64,000 nt of DNA from VXRN01 sp963664365 (GCA_963664365.1 OY761144.1:2976001-3040000); one strand, 5' to 3'. Shown: positions 27,290 through 36,390, counted from the first letter of the stretch. Notes: generated from the sequence alone by a model not told the origin. Program-made: numbers and translations.

Positions 27290-29086
27290 TCAATAGCTGA
27301 AGCTCTCCACCATCGCTATCGCGTCCTGGCCGTAGAGGTCGTAGCCGTACTCGCAGAAGCGCGAATGCACTATGAAGCCGTAGGGCATATCGGGATACCG
27401 CGAGGACCGGCCGGTAAGTTCGACGTTGCGCGAGACGCAGACTTCCCCTGATTCCTGCTTGCGGTAGTCGAGCCGGTAGAACTCGCGCCCGTACTCCTCG
27501 CGCTTCTCGGACGACACTACCTCGAACACTTCGGATGACTTTCCATCCTGTATGACGGCGGCGCGGCGCCAGTCGGCGAACGCGGGGAACGAGGCGAACT
27601 CTCGAAGGTCGTGGACCGTCACTTCCAGGAAACCCCTGTGGCTTGGGGCCCAGAATGAGACGTATCCGTCGGGACGTTCTTCGTCGAGAATCCACTCGCC
27701 CAAAATGTCCAGAGTGTAGCCGTACTCCACGTTCTCGTACTTATCGGGCGAGCCGGGCGCTTGATCGCCGGTGGGAGTTGGCGAGGGCGTCGGAAAGTTC
27801 TCGCTGCCCGCCAAGGGGAGGAGAGGGAGCCTGTCCTTGACCTCATCGATGGTGATTGCCAGGCCTATTCCGCCGACCGGACTTCCGCCCACTTCGGTAT
27901 ATCTGGACGTGTTCACGCCGACCACCTTGCCGGAGCGGTCGATCAGCGGACCGCCGCTGTTGCCGGGGTTTATGGCGGCGTCGGTCTGAAGGTAGTTGAC
28001 GCCGTCGAACACTCTCTTGGAGGAGACAATCCCCCTCGTTATGGTCGATGAGCCGGGCAGCGCGCTGCCGAGCGGGAATCCGACGGCTATCACGTCGCTG
28101 CCGACGAAGGCCAGATAGGAACTGCCCAAGGGGAGTGCCGGAAGCTTGTGATCGGTGTCCACGTGTACGAAGGCTAGGTCTGCCTCTCCGCCCAGGCTTA
28201 CGACGTCGCCCGCGTACATCCTCCCGCCGGCCGTCCTGACGGTGACGGTCCTGGAGTCTTCCACGACGTGCGCGTTTGTGACGATGAGACCGCCGTCGGT
28301 GACGAAGCCGGAGCCCGATCCCACGTCGCTGATTATCTTTACCACGCTCGGCCTGACCCTCCTAACAACGGTCTCTAGCGTCGGAGTCGAAGTCGGGGAC
28401 GGAGCGACTGTCGGCTCCGGGATGGGAACGGCGGTCTCGGTCGGCTCCGGGGTAGGCGGCTCCGGAGTCGGCGGTTCCGAGGTCGGCGTGGGAATTGGCG
28501 TGGCGGTCGGAACCGGAGTCGGCGTCTCGGTTGGAACCGGCGTCAGCGTGGCGGTTGGGAGTGGGGTTGGGGTCTCGGTTGGAACTGGAGTAGGCGTGTC
28601 GGTAGGGCGCGCGATTGCGGTCGCGGTTATCTGGGCGACCACTGTCGCGCGGACATCCGGCGTTGGCGTCGGAGTAGTCGTAGGCGTGGGCGTGTCGGTG
28701 GGCCGTGCCATGGCGGTCGCGGTAATTTCGGCGACCACGGTTGCGCGGACGTCGGGCGTAGGCGTCGGAGTGTTCGTAGGACTAGGCGTGCCGGTGGGAG
28801 TCGGTGTAATCGTTGGCGTTGGCGTGTCGGTTGGGCGGGCCATGGCGGTCACGGTAATCTCGGCGACGACCGTTGCCCGAACGTCAGGCGCCGGCGTGGC
28901 TGTACGGGTTGGGGTCGGCGTAGGCGTGAATGTCGGTTCGGGCGTAGCCGTCACTGTGGGGGAGACCGCAATGACAGACACCAGACCAGGCTCAGGGGTC
29001 GGGGAAGGCTCCGGGGGTCCGCAACTCAGGCACAAGGCGAGAGTGAGGGCCAGGGCGATCGGCTTCCACAAATTAGTCGTGTTCAC
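27290..29086 (-). CDS. HtrA-like trypsin-fold serine protease, lipoprotein with Thr/Pro linkers (paralogue 1)
   Basis: This 598-residue protein has the lipobox CLSCG at the end of a signal (NLWKPIALALTLALCLSC). A linker of about 200 residues alternates Thr/Pro runs with a helical cassette PDVRATVVAEITATAMARPT (three copies). The protease domain (about 245-425) has the triad: His in VTNAHVVED, Asp in GGEADLAFVHVD, Ser in NPGNSGGPL. No PDZ domain follows; instead there is a C-terminal domain (about 445-598) beginning YENVEYGYTLDILGEWILDE, with several Cys and a DUF1795/PsbP-like feel. It is a paralogue of the gene at 29550-31850, and their upstream regions are also alike, so gene and promoter were duplicated. 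Confidence 0.88.
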   Translation of the reverse strand: MNTTNLWKPIALALTLALCLSCGPPEPSPTPEPGLVSVIAVSPTVTATPEPTFTPTPTPTRTATPAPDVRATVVAEITVTAMARPTDTPTPTITPTPTGTPSPTNTPTPTPDVRATVVAEITATAMARPTDTPTPTTTPTPTPDVRATVVAQITATAIARPTDTPTPVPTETPTPLPTATLTPVPTETPTPVPTATPIPTPTSEPPTPEPPTPEPTETAVPIPEPTVAPSPTSTPTLETVVRRVRPSVVKIISDVGSGSGFVTDGGLIVTNAHVVEDSRTVTVRTAGGRMYAGDVVSLGGEADLAFVHVDTDHKLPALPLGSSYLAFVGSDVIAVGFPLGSALPGSSTITRGIVSSKRVFDGVNYLQTDAAINPGNSGGPLIDRSGKVVGVNTSRYTEVGGSPVGGIGLAITIDEVKDRLPLLPLAGSENFPTPSPTPTGDQAPGSPDKYENVEYGYTLDILGEWILDEERPDGYVSFWAPSHRGFLEVTVHDLREFASFPAFADWRRAAVIQDGKSSEVFEVVSSEKREEYGREFYRLDYRKQESGEVCVSRNVELTGRSSRYPDMPYGFIVHSRFCEYGYDLYGQDAIAMVESFSY

Positions 29087-29189
29087 TCAGTCCCTCGTTG
29101 GGTATCTAAAGTGCCGGTCAGAGTCCGCCAGCGGCGCACGGGTAGGATAGCATGGCAATGCGGGGCGGAGATTCTCGGTTACAATTTCA

Positions 29190-29217
29190 TTGACCATAGG
29201 TATATCGCCAATATAAA
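29190..29217 (+). promoter_or_regulatory. hicB-like gene promoter
   Basis: TTGACC at 29190-29195 and TATAAA at 29212-29217 are separated by 16 bp. The leader to the GTG start would be about 62 nt. Confidence 0.55.
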
Positions 29218-29285
29218 ATCCCTTGCACACAAAGGCAATGACGAGGGTAGTATTCAACGTCGGTTGCCATTACGGGAGGTGACTC

Positions 29286-29843
29286 GTGGCCCGTGAGATT
29301 CAGGGTGAAGTTCGTCTGACGCTGGAGGTTGGGCAGGAGGGACACTTGTACGCATCGCGCTGCGTCGAACTCGGCACTGTTAGCTGCGGCGACACAGTTC
29401 AAGAAGCTCTGGACAACATTCGGGAAGCTGTCCACGTCCATCTGAACGCACTGGAAGAGGCCGGAGAACGGGATAGGGTGTTCCAAGAAAAGGGCATACA
29501 ACTTCTGCCAACGCCCCCCTTCCAAAACCTGCCCGTCTATCTGTCTCATTCAGAAGCCCTTCAGTCCCCAGACGGTGAAGTTCTCGAAGCGGCCTGTGCT
29601 GAGGTCGTCACCCTTGTAGATGCCGTAGGCGGCCATGACGTCACCGGATGTCGTTATGGAGCCGATGTCGGCTGTGCCCAGTTTTCGACCGTTCACGTAC
29701 ACAATTGCTACCTCACCAACGAAAAACACCTCGAGGCGGTTGAGGGTGGGGTGGTCGATGTCAACTGCGTCGGAGAAATCTCTTTCAAGCGTCTGCCATT
29801 CTCCCCCCGAGACAGTAGCGTGAGCCACTCTCCAGTATCCTGA
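29286..29843 (+). CDS. Solitary HicB-family antitoxin-like protein with an antisense-derived tail
   Basis: A strong GGGAGGTGA precedes the GTG start. Residues 1-80 (EIQGEVRLTLEVGQEGHLYA, then CVELGTVSCGDTVQEALDNIREAVHVHL) are the HicB-like fold with its typical DT.EEAL.N..EA helix. After about residue 85 the frame runs 290 bp into the 3' end of the convergent protease gene, adding about 100 residues with no family resemblance. The original stop was probably lost or the tail is tolerated. No HicA (double-stranded-RNA-binding toxin) gene lies beside it, so it may be an orphan antitoxin or a stand-alone regulator. Confidence 0.68.
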   Translation: MAREIQGEVRLTLEVGQEGHLYASRCVELGTVSCGDTVQEALDNIREAVHVHLNALEEAGERDRVFQEKGIQLLPTPPFQNLPVYLSHSEALQSPDGEVLEAACAEVVTLVDAVGGHDVTGCRYGADVGCAQFSTVHVHNCYLTNEKHLEAVEGGVVDVNCVGEISFKRLPFSPRDSSVSHSPVS

Positions 29844-31850
29844 TGACGATATATAGAAAATCAAGTAATCGTTCTCCCCCTCTTTTCTGAACATGAGGCC
29901 GGCACTCCACTTATCGGGGTCATCCGGTGTTCTGAACTCTACGCTCGCATACGCGAATGTCACGTCCACGCGGGCTCTGTGGATACTGATGGATCCTGCG
30001 CTCCTGGTCAGTGAACCATCTTGTGGGCCGTAGAGAATGCTCATCTCTTCCGCATGAACGCTACTAACCTTCGTCGAGTAGCCGGGAACTTCATCATTCG
30101 TAAATATCCCTGTCGCGACTTCCAACTCTCCTTCCCGACTTCCAACGCTTACGTCAAAGTCGGTGACGTACCTTGAGTTGACTGCCAGCCAGCCACGGTC
30201 CTCGACCACGATTAGACTTACCGTATTTGTATCGCCTGCGTTTCGGTTCCAAGTGCCTACAGAGCCGACATCAAGGCGTGTACTTTCTCCGTCAAGTCTT
30301 AGGTAGTAACTGTACCGGCCATCTTGAGTCACTGCTACGTACTGCATATTTCCGTCGCCCGAATTCCGGAACAGGAACCCGACGGACCAGTTACCTACGC
30401 TTGCGTCGTACGGAACCTCGAACTCGGAGGAAATCCAAAAGTTGCGAACGTCGTCCATTGCCGCCAGCGTCTCTATCAGTCCATCGTCATCATGGGGCAA
30501 CTCCGCGCTGTCAAGGTAGAACCGCTTGGAAACGGGGGTTGGGGTGGGCACCGGGGTTGGGGTGGGTACCGGCGTTGGGGTACTGTCCAAGACGTTTTGG
30601 CCTCTTGCCAGCGAGTCTAGCCTGTCCTTCACCTCGTTGATCGAGATGGCCAAGCCTATTCCCTCGACGGTTCTGCCGTCTTCGGTCTCGAACAGCTTGG
30701 ACGTGTTTATCCCCACGACCTCGCCGTCGCTGCCGAAGAGCGGTCCGCCGCTGTTGCCCGGATTTATCGCCGCGTCCGTCTGGAGCAGATCGACGCCCGA
30801 CCCAGACACTCTCTTGGCGGAGACTATCCCCCTGGTGATGGTTGGGGAACTGCCCCGCAGCAGTTCTCCCAAAGGGAATCCGACGGCAATGACGTCGTCG
30901 CCGACCGATATGTCGTCAGAGTCGGCGAGCTCGACCGCCTGAAAACGTCTGCTCGACTGAATCTGCAATACCGCGAGGTCCGCGATCTCGTCCACGCCCA
31001 ACACCCTAGCCGTGTAAGACTGCCCGCCGACGATTCTGACCGATACGCTCGAAAGTCCCCGCACCACGTGGGCGTTGGTCACCACGCGCCCGTTGGCGTC
31101 TATGATGAACCCGGACCCGGAGGCCCCGTCCGGGGTAACGATCTGGACGACGGCGGGCGAAACTTCTTTCACCATTTCGGAGAGAGTCGGAGCGCTGGTC
31201 GGAACCGGGGTCGGCGTGTCCGTTGGGACCGGGGTCGGTGTCTCGGTGGGAATCGGCGTCGGTGTCTCTGTGGGCGTGGGTGTAGCCGTCGGAACCGGTG
31301 TCGGCGTCTCGGTTGGTGTGGCTGTCGGAACCGGTGTCGGCGTGGCAGTTGGGATCGGGGTAGGCGTCTCGGTGGGTGTCGGCGTGGCGGTGTGAGTAGC
31401 TGTCGGCGTTGGAGTATGTGTAGGTGTTGGCGTGGGGGTGTCGGTTGGTCGCGCTATGGCGGTCGCGGTTATCTGGGCGACCGCCGTCGCGTGGTAGTCC
31501 GGTGTGGGCGTCGGAGTAGGCGAAGGCGTGGGGGTGTTTGTGGGTTGTGCCATTGCGGTCGCGGTTACTTCCGCGACAACCGTCGCTCGGTAGTCCGGCG
31601 TTGGCGTGGGAGTAGCGGTGGGTGTCGGAGTACTCGTTGGCGTTGGGGTGTCGGTTGGCCGCGCCATGGCTGTGGCGGTAATCTCGGCGACGACGGTCGC
31701 GCGGACGTCGGGCGCCGGTGTCGGGCTGGCGAGAGTCCGTACAAGCGCAGGCGAGTCCGGCGCTTGGGAAGGCTCAGGCTCACCGCAGCTCAGGCAGAAG
31801 GCGAGAGCCAGGGCCAGGGCGATCGGCTTCCATAGTGTAGTCGTCTTCAC
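29550..31850 (-). CDS. HtrA-like serine protease, lipoprotein with two C-terminal LamG/DUF1080-like domains (paralogue 2)
   Basis: This 766-residue paralogue of the 27290-29086 protein has the same signal and lipobox (FCLSCG) and a longer Thr/Pro linker carrying the helical cassette (RATVVAEITATAMARPT, RATVVAEVTATAMAQPT, HATAVAQITATAIARPT). The protease triad is His in VTNAHVVRG, Asp in DEIADLAVLQI and Ser in NPGNSGGPL. The C-terminus differs: two beta-rich domains (about 430-600 and 605-766), one with NWSVGFLFRNSGDGNMQYVA and the other with KWSAGLMFRKEGENDYLIFY, typical of concanavalin/DUF1080-like ligand-binding folds. It is likely a surface-anchored protease aimed at glycan-bearing substrates, by inference. 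Confidence 0.87.
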   Translation of the reverse strand: MKTTTLWKPIALALALAFCLSCGEPEPSQAPDSPALVRTLASPTPAPDVRATVVAEITATAMARPTDTPTPTSTPTPTATPTPTPDYRATVVAEVTATAMAQPTNTPTPSPTPTPTPDYHATAVAQITATAIARPTDTPTPTPTHTPTPTATHTATPTPTETPTPIPTATPTPVPTATPTETPTPVPTATPTPTETPTPIPTETPTPVPTDTPTPVPTSAPTLSEMVKEVSPAVVQIVTPDGASGSGFIIDANGRVVTNAHVVRGLSSVSVRIVGGQSYTARVLGVDEIADLAVLQIQSSRRFQAVELADSDDISVGDDVIAVGFPLGELLRGSSPTITRGIVSAKRVSGSGVDLLQTDAAINPGNSGGPLFGSDGEVVGINTSKLFETEDGRTVEGIGLAISINEVKDRLDSLARGQNVLDSTPTPVPTPTPVPTPTPVSKRFYLDSAELPHDDDGLIETLAAMDDVRNFWISSEFEVPYDASVGNWSVGFLFRNSGDGNMQYVAVTQDGRYSYYLRLDGESTRLDVGSVGTWNRNAGDTNTVSLIVVEDRGWLAVNSRYVTDFDVSVGSREGELEVATGIFTNDEVPGYSTKVSSVHAEEMSILYGPQDGSLTRSAGSISIHRARVDVTFAYASVEFRTPDDPDKWSAGLMFRKEGENDYLIFYISSSGYWRVAHATVSGGEWQTLERDFSDAVDIDHPTLNRLEVFFVGEVAIVYVNGRKLGTADIGSITTSGDVMAAYGIYKGDDLSTGRFENFTVWGLKGF

Positions 31851-31949
31851 TCGGTCTCTCTTCGGGTATCCGCAGCGCCGGTCAGAGTCCGCCAGTGTAT
31901 AGGTAGGATAGCACAGCTACGGCCTTTCGATTGCCGGGGGGTGAGTTGG

Positions 31950-32375
31950 GCTGCTGTCTGAACTGTGATTTTTGTGATCATGGTGATTAGTGTGATACCC
32001 CGATCCACCCCTCTGGACTGCCGAGCGGCGAGCCGCTGCGCAGGTTCCGGCCCCGTATCGGGTACGGGGTTGAGTTGCATCGTATCAAGTTTATTGACTC
32101 GGATGTATTGGGGGGTGGAAAAAGTTTTTGAAATACCTGCCCTAGCTGCCCTGACCTGCCCTGTCCGTAGCTGAGCCAGCTTTGGGAGAGTCAGGGCAGC
32201 AATGGTTTTCTTACCTGCCCTGAGCTGCCCTAACCTGCCCTGATCCGGGTCGAGCAACAGTCTTATTCACCTTTGGGTTGGGGTTGGTGAACCGATGTGT
32301 TTATGATAATGAAGAACTGCGGTTCGTGTCAAGGGGGAGGTGTCTGAACTGTGATTCTTGTGATTATGGGATGGA
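31950..32375 (-). repeat. 9-bp-periodic repeat element, copy 3 (inverted relative to copies 1 and 2)
   Basis: The border word TGTCTGAACTGTGAT occurs at both ends (about 31953 and 32341). Inside, in inverted order relative to copy 2: a GGATTAGTG-type stretch, CGTATCAAGTTTATTGACTC, a GGTGGAAAAAGTTTTTGAAA word, CTGCCCTnn at 9-bp spacing (32133-32165), AGCCAGCTTTGGGAGAG, a second CTGCCCTnn block (32212-32240), then a TGATAATGAAG/TGTCAAGGGG promoter complement. About 270 bp matches copy 2 closely. No gene is supported in 31851-32441. Confidence 0.72.
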
Positions 32376-32441
32376 CAGGATGACGTGCGCGGGGGCGTCT
32401 GAACTGGTCAAGGTAGGCCGCGCGAGGCCACTGCCCAACGT

Positions 32442-34658
32442 TCAGGAGGTTATGCGGGAAGGCCACCAGTTCCATCGGCCCACAAGAGAGACGACCGCAG
32501 GGACTATCAACGTGCGCGTGATGAAGGTGTCGATCAGCACTCCGGCAGCTACCGCGAAGCCGAGCTGCAACAGGTCCTGGAGCGGCAGGGTCATCAGCGC
32601 GGAGAAGGTGCCGGCGAGGATGATGCCGGCTGAGGTAATGACGGGGCCGGTGCGGGCGAGCGCGTGGCGGGTCGCCTCTTTGAGAGGGGCTTCCTTTGCC
32701 TCCTCGCGGATGCGCGACATCAGGTAGATGTTGTAGTCCACGCTCAGAGCGTTCAGGAACACGAAGAGGTAGAACGGGACTGCCGATCCAACGCCGGCAT
32801 GGCCCATTATGACGACGAACACCACAACCGCGAATCCGAGTGTCGCGAAGTAGGTGAAGGCGATCGTGGCCATCAGGTACAACGGCGCGATCAACGAGCG
32901 CAGCAGCAGCGCCAACACAACCCCAATGGCCAATAGGATCAGCGGGAGTACCACGAGTGAGTCTCGGTCGCCCGCGGTTCGCGTGTCGTAAGCCTCGGCG
33001 GTGTCTCCGCCAATGAGTACGCTCTCGGCAGAAAGACCCAATCCCTCCGCGCTCTCACGAGCGAGGGCGCGCAGTTCGGGCACGGCGTCGAGGGCCTCCT
33101 TGGAGAATGGATTGTCCTTCAGCACGATGTCGATGCGCGCCGCGCGTCCATCTTCGGAGACGAAACGCCGCGCGACCGAGTCAGGCAGCAGGGAGGCCGC
33201 GGGTCCCTCAATGCCGAGTGGCCTGCTTGGACCGGAGGCGTCGGCAACGGCCGGGTGGCCGGCCAGTTCTTGCGTCAGGGCGTCAAGCTGGTCGAGCGCG
33301 GCAGGGTCGAGCGCGTTGGCGCCCGGAGGCAGAGAGACGTAGAGCCGCGTAGGCGAGAGTTCGCCGGCCGGAAATCCGCCTCGCAGAAGCTCGAAGCTGC
33401 GGACGGATTCCGTGTTCCCCGGCAGGCTCTCCAGTTGATCATAGTTGGCGCGGAATGGGATCAGGCCCGTCACCAGCGCCGCGAGGCCCACCACCGTTAC
33501 GGCGAGAGTCAGCCCCGGCCGGCGCAGAACGACGGCGCCGACCCTGCCGTACACGCTGCGCCTCCAATCGACCTGCGGCGTCGTTTCGATTTCGAATCGG
33601 GGCTGCAGGGGCCAGAAGACGCGCCTTCCAAAGATCGTCAGCGCCGCCGGGATGAGGGTGAGCGCGGCCAACATCATCAGAGCCACGGCAAGGGCTATGA
33701 CGGGACCGAGCGCCTGGTAGGAACGCAGCGTGGCGAGCCCGAGCGCCGCGCAGGCGACTAGGATGGTGGCTCCCGCCGAGGCGACGGCGCCGCCAACGCC
33801 GCGCATGGTCTGTCTCATCGCCTCGTGGCGGTCCTCATGCCGCGTCAACTCTTCTCGGAAGCGAGCCGAGACGAAGAGAACGTAGTCGGTCCCGGTTCCG
33901 AAGAGCACTACCGTCATGATCCCGGTGGTCTGTCCTGAAACCGGCAGCCCGAAACGAATGGCGTACCAGGCGGCTATGGCTCCGGCGAGTTGAAAGACGA
34001 GGCCCACTCCCAGCAGCGGGACCGTGGCCATGATAGGTGAGCGATAGATGACGACCAGCAGCGCCAGCACGAGCAGGACAGTCACAAGCAGGAGGAGTGT
34101 ATCGATCTGCGAGAAGACCCCGACCAGGTCGACGATCAACCCGCCGGGGCCGCCCGTGGCGATCTCGACGCCGGGCAGGTCGAAGGACGCTGAGCGGTCT
34201 CGGATGGCCTCCACCGTGTCCAGGAACGGCTGCTCGGCAGGCTCGCCAAGCGCTTCCACAAACACATACATGGTAGTACCGTCTTCAGACACGAGGCCGG
34301 ACTGCCGACCCGTGGCCGCGTTGGGACTGAGTACCTGCGACACGTTGTCCGGCGCCTCGGGGCCCGACAGCCAGGCCGCCATCTCCGCCGCGGCCCCATA
34401 AGCGGCAGGACTCAGTCCGGCAGGTTCACGAAACACGATCAGGACCGGAGTGCCCCCAGACGGGAAGCGTTCCCGAGCGAACTCATAGGCGCGGGTCGCC
34501 TCGGCGTCCCTGGGCAGGAAGAGCGCCTGCTCGTTTTCGCTGGCCTCGTCCAGCCGGGGGAGTTGCGAGATCAGCAGGCCGGCGGCGAGCAGCCAGACTA
34601 CGACCGTTATCCACTTGCCGCGAGGGCTGGACACAAAATCGGTCAGGCGGTCGAGCAC
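32442..34658 (-). CDS. MMPL-family RND transporter
   Basis: This 738-residue protein starts at a GTG with AAAGGAAA upstream. The two-fold RND repeat is visible: each half has one N-terminal helix, a large periplasmic-type loop and a bundle of five helices. Signature sites are GTGTDYVLFVSARFREELTRH in half one and NALSVDYNIYLMSRIREEAKEA in half two, with the transmembrane Asp used for proton coupling in MmpL-like proteins. It probably exports lipids or hydrophobic molecules. The start lies only 18 bp from the end of IS630 copy A, so its original promoter may have been displaced and transcription may now read out of the IS. Confidence 0.92.
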   Translation of the reverse strand: MLDRLTDFVSSPRGKWITVVVWLLAAGLLISQLPRLDEASENEQALFLPRDAEATRAYEFARERFPSGGTPVLIVFREPAGLSPAAYGAAAEMAAWLSGPEAPDNVSQVLSPNAATGRQSGLVSEDGTTMYVFVEALGEPAEQPFLDTVEAIRDRSASFDLPGVEIATGGPGGLIVDLVGVFSQIDTLLLLVTVLLVLALLVVIYRSPIMATVPLLGVGLVFQLAGAIAAWYAIRFGLPVSGQTTGIMTVVLFGTGTDYVLFVSARFREELTRHEDRHEAMRQTMRGVGGAVASAGATILVACAALGLATLRSYQALGPVIALAVALMMLAALTLIPAALTIFGRRVFWPLQPRFEIETTPQVDWRRSVYGRVGAVVLRRPGLTLAVTVVGLAALVTGLIPFRANYDQLESLPGNTESVRSFELLRGGFPAGELSPTRLYVSLPPGANALDPAALDQLDALTQELAGHPAVADASGPSRPLGIEGPAASLLPDSVARRFVSEDGRAARIDIVLKDNPFSKEALDAVPELRALARESAEGLGLSAESVLIGGDTAEAYDTRTAGDRDSLVVLPLILLAIGVVLALLLRSLIAPLYLMATIAFTYFATLGFAVVVFVVIMGHAGVGSAVPFYLFVFLNALSVDYNIYLMSRIREEAKEAPLKEATRHALARTGPVITSAGIILAGTFSALMTLPLQDLLQLGFAVAAGVLIDTFITRTLIVPAVVSLVGRWNWWPSRITS

Positions 34659-34693
34659 TATACGTTTCCTTTACTAGTAGTGTGTCCACATAA

Positions 34694-35335
34694 TTATGAT
34701 GGGTAGATATGTTGGAGTTTAGTGCGAGCATCCTGGGTGGAGAACCGCCAGTCTATGACTGCGGCAGCATTGTTGCGCTCGCGTTCCAGCGCAGAGACCT
34801 CTCTTTTCAGTGCTGCTTCATCGCCGATCCGACAGCTCAGACACTGCCTGCTGAAGACGCTGAACTCGATCTCAGCCATGTTCAGCCAACTTCCATGATT
34901 CGGGGTGTAGTGAAACTCCAAGCGTTTGGCTATACGACGCGCTTCGGACGGCTCAAACGCTTCGTAGAGCGATCCGAGCTTGTGGGTGTTGAGATTGTCC
35001 AGCACCAGCCTGACCACCCCAGCGTGAGGGTATGCCTCATCAACCAGCCAGCGCATCTGATGAGCGAAGTCCACAGCAGTGCGACGCTCGGTCACTTCGA
35101 CATGCCTCCACCCGCCCTTGGGTTCGCAGAACATGAACAGGTTGCGGGTGCCGTTTCGCTTATACTCGGTGTCATAGCGTTCCACTCGTCCGGGCCTCGC
35201 CTCAATTGCCGGTCTCACATCCTTGACCAACTGCTTGGATGTCTCATCGAAACAGACCACTGGATGGTCTGGGTCATAGTCTTCTTGGTAGAGGTCGAGC
35301 ACGTCCTCCATCCGAGCCACGAACTCCCCACTCAC
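34694..35335 (-). CDS. IS630 transposase, OrfB (DDE catalytic part), copy A
   Basis: This 213-residue reading frame carries the DDE triad: Asp in VVCFDETSKQ (about 29), Asp in LVLDNLNTHK (about 115) and Glu in NHGSWLNMAEIEFSVFSRQ (about 151). It overlaps OrfA by 4 bp with its own GTG, but the real transposase is probably an OrfA-OrfB fusion made by a -1 frameshift on the seven-A tract (complement of 35379-35385), because reading in the -1 frame restores the canonical IS630 stretch NELKPWQRKEWCIPK directly into OrfB. The large opposite-strand ORF at 34709-35863 is a shadow. Confidence 0.9.
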   Translation of the reverse strand: MSGEFVARMEDVLDLYQEDYDPDHPVVCFDETSKQLVKDVRPAIEARPGRVERYDTEYKRNGTRNLFMFCEPKGGWRHVEVTERRTAVDFAHQMRWLVDEAYPHAGVVRLVLDNLNTHKLGSLYEAFEPSEARRIAKRLEFHYTPNHGSWLNMAEIEFSVFSRQCLSCRIGDEAALKREVSALERERNNAAAVIDWRFSTQDARTKLQHIYPS

Positions 35336-35802
35336 TTTGGGAATGCACCACTCCTTCCTTTGCCACGGCTTGAGTTCGTTTTTTTCAGTATCCGGCGCAC
35401 CGTCTCAGGCGAGATGCTCTCAGAGAACCCCATCTCCACCACCTTGCCCGCAAGCATCCGGAGAGACCATCGCGTGTGTCCTTCGGGCGCTGCGCTGCAG
35501 GTGATAGCTACAAGGTGCGCTTCCTGCTTACCGCTCAGCTTGCGCTTCTGTCCCGGTCGAGGTCGCTCATTGATTGCACTGTCGAGTCCCTCCTTCACAA
35601 ACCGCGTGCGCACACGTCCCACCGTGGGTGCGCTTATCAATAGTCCGCTGGCGATATCACGGTCGGTCAGACCTTCATCTGCCTTCAGCAACACCAGCGC
35701 TCGCTTGACCTTACGCGCCGAAGTCTCGCCACGATTCGCTATCTCCTTGAGTTGTGTCCGCTCCGACTCGTTCAACTCCACCTTGTACTTGAGAGCAGGC
35801 AT
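35332..35802 (-). CDS. IS630 transposase, OrfA (helix-turn-helix part), copy A
   Basis: The ATG at 35802 (AGGAGG 12 bp upstream) gives 156 residues; a TTG at 35847 would add 15. The content is a winged-helix/HTH DNA-binding region: RALVLLKADEGLTDRDIASG then SAPTVGRVRTRFVKEGLDSA and the proline-rich linker NERPRPGQKRKLS, ending in the RWSLRMLAGKVVEMG domain. In the zero frame it stops after KKTNSSRGKGRSGAFPK. A -1 slip on the A7 tract yields the full transposase of about 370 residues. Confidence 0.88.
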   Translation of the reverse strand: MPALKYKVELNESERTQLKEIANRGETSARKVKRALVLLKADEGLTDRDIASGLLISAPTVGRVRTRFVKEGLDSAINERPRPGQKRKLSGKQEAHLVAITCSAAPEGHTRWSLRMLAGKVVEMGFSESISPETVRRILKKTNSSRGKGRSGAFPK

Positions 35803-35919
35803 GTCTTCGTATGTCCTCCTAATAGGATCATACACAATTCTAACCAATTTCTTATATTTGTAAAATACATGTGGACACGGTACTAGGATAGAGACCTGGA
35901 CTCGACACGGCTTACGCCA

Positions 35920-36390
35920 TCAAAACAGTTCTTCCCCAGGCAGATTAGCTGCCTGCCGAATCCAACTCGCCACCAGATCTTCGTCGAACTGGTCATCCTC
36001 GTGAATATGGAAGTAGCGCACGTCATCGTACTTAGACTCGACGGGGGGAAGGGGACTAAGCGACCCGCCATTGAGGAAAGTCACCTTGACGTACTTGGTA
36101 AAGCAGTGATAGCTGAGGAACCAGCCCCGTCCTTCGACGCCGTAGAAGGGCGAGTTCCACCTCACGGCCTTTCGCACCTCGGGCACGGTGCACACGACGA
36201 GCTCGTCGAGGCGACGACCTACGTCGCTCTTCCACTCCGGCATGGCCGCGATGTATGCCTGCACGGGGGCGTCGCCGTCGGCCTTCGCGATCTGCGGGTT
36301 GCCGCCCGAAAGGAGCCTCACCCCACCGCCAGAGTCCTCGGTTTTCTTCGTAGAAGCCTTCGTCGGTTTCTTGGACGCCTTGCGAGCCAT
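35920..36390 (-). CDS. DUF1801 domain protein
   Basis: The start at 36390 is preferred (GGAGTG 8 bp upstream), giving 156 residues; an ATG at 36420 would add 10. The N-terminus is a lysine/alanine-rich, histone-like tail (MARKASKKPTKASTKK), followed by a DUF1801 domain: DAPVQAYIAAMPEWKSDVGR, then EVRKAVRWNSPFYGVEGRGW and a CFTKYVKVTFLNG strand. DUF1801 proteins are small alpha/beta folds of unknown function, sometimes linked to Fe or heme handling. It lies just outside IS copy A. Confidence 0.82.
   Translation of the reverse strand: MARKASKKPTKASTKKTEDSGGGVRLLSGGNPQIAKADGDAPVQAYIAAMPEWKSDVGRRLDELVVCTVPEVRKAVRWNSPFYGVEGRGWFLSYHCFTKYVKVTFLNGGSLSPLPPVESKYDDVRYFHIHEDDQFDEDLVASWIRQAANLPGEELF

Larger units (their letters stand above)
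34677..35883 (-). mobile_element. IS630-family insertion sequence, copy A (1207 bp)
   Basis: The element is flanked by TA at 34675-34676 and 35884-35885, the TA target duplication of the IS630/Tc1 group. Ends are GTAGTGTGTCCACATAATTA and, on the other side, the complement of GTACCGTGTCCACATGTATT, sharing GTGTCCACAT. It encodes OrfA and OrfB on the minus strand. It has the same length as copy B (43073-44279) and encodes identical proteins, so one copy is recent. Confidence 0.93.

Noticed and set aside
28155..29150. 331-residue Gly/Val-rich open frame on the plus strand
   Set aside because: It is the shadow of the Thr/Pro-rich linker of the HtrA-like lipoprotein; GVGVGVGV patterns are the complement of ACN/CCN codons.
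34709..35863. 384-residue open frame on the strand opposite the IS630 transposase (also 43093-44247)
   Set aside because: It mirrors the full length of OrfA plus OrfB in both copies and has no family resemblance; the DDE motifs are all on the other strand.
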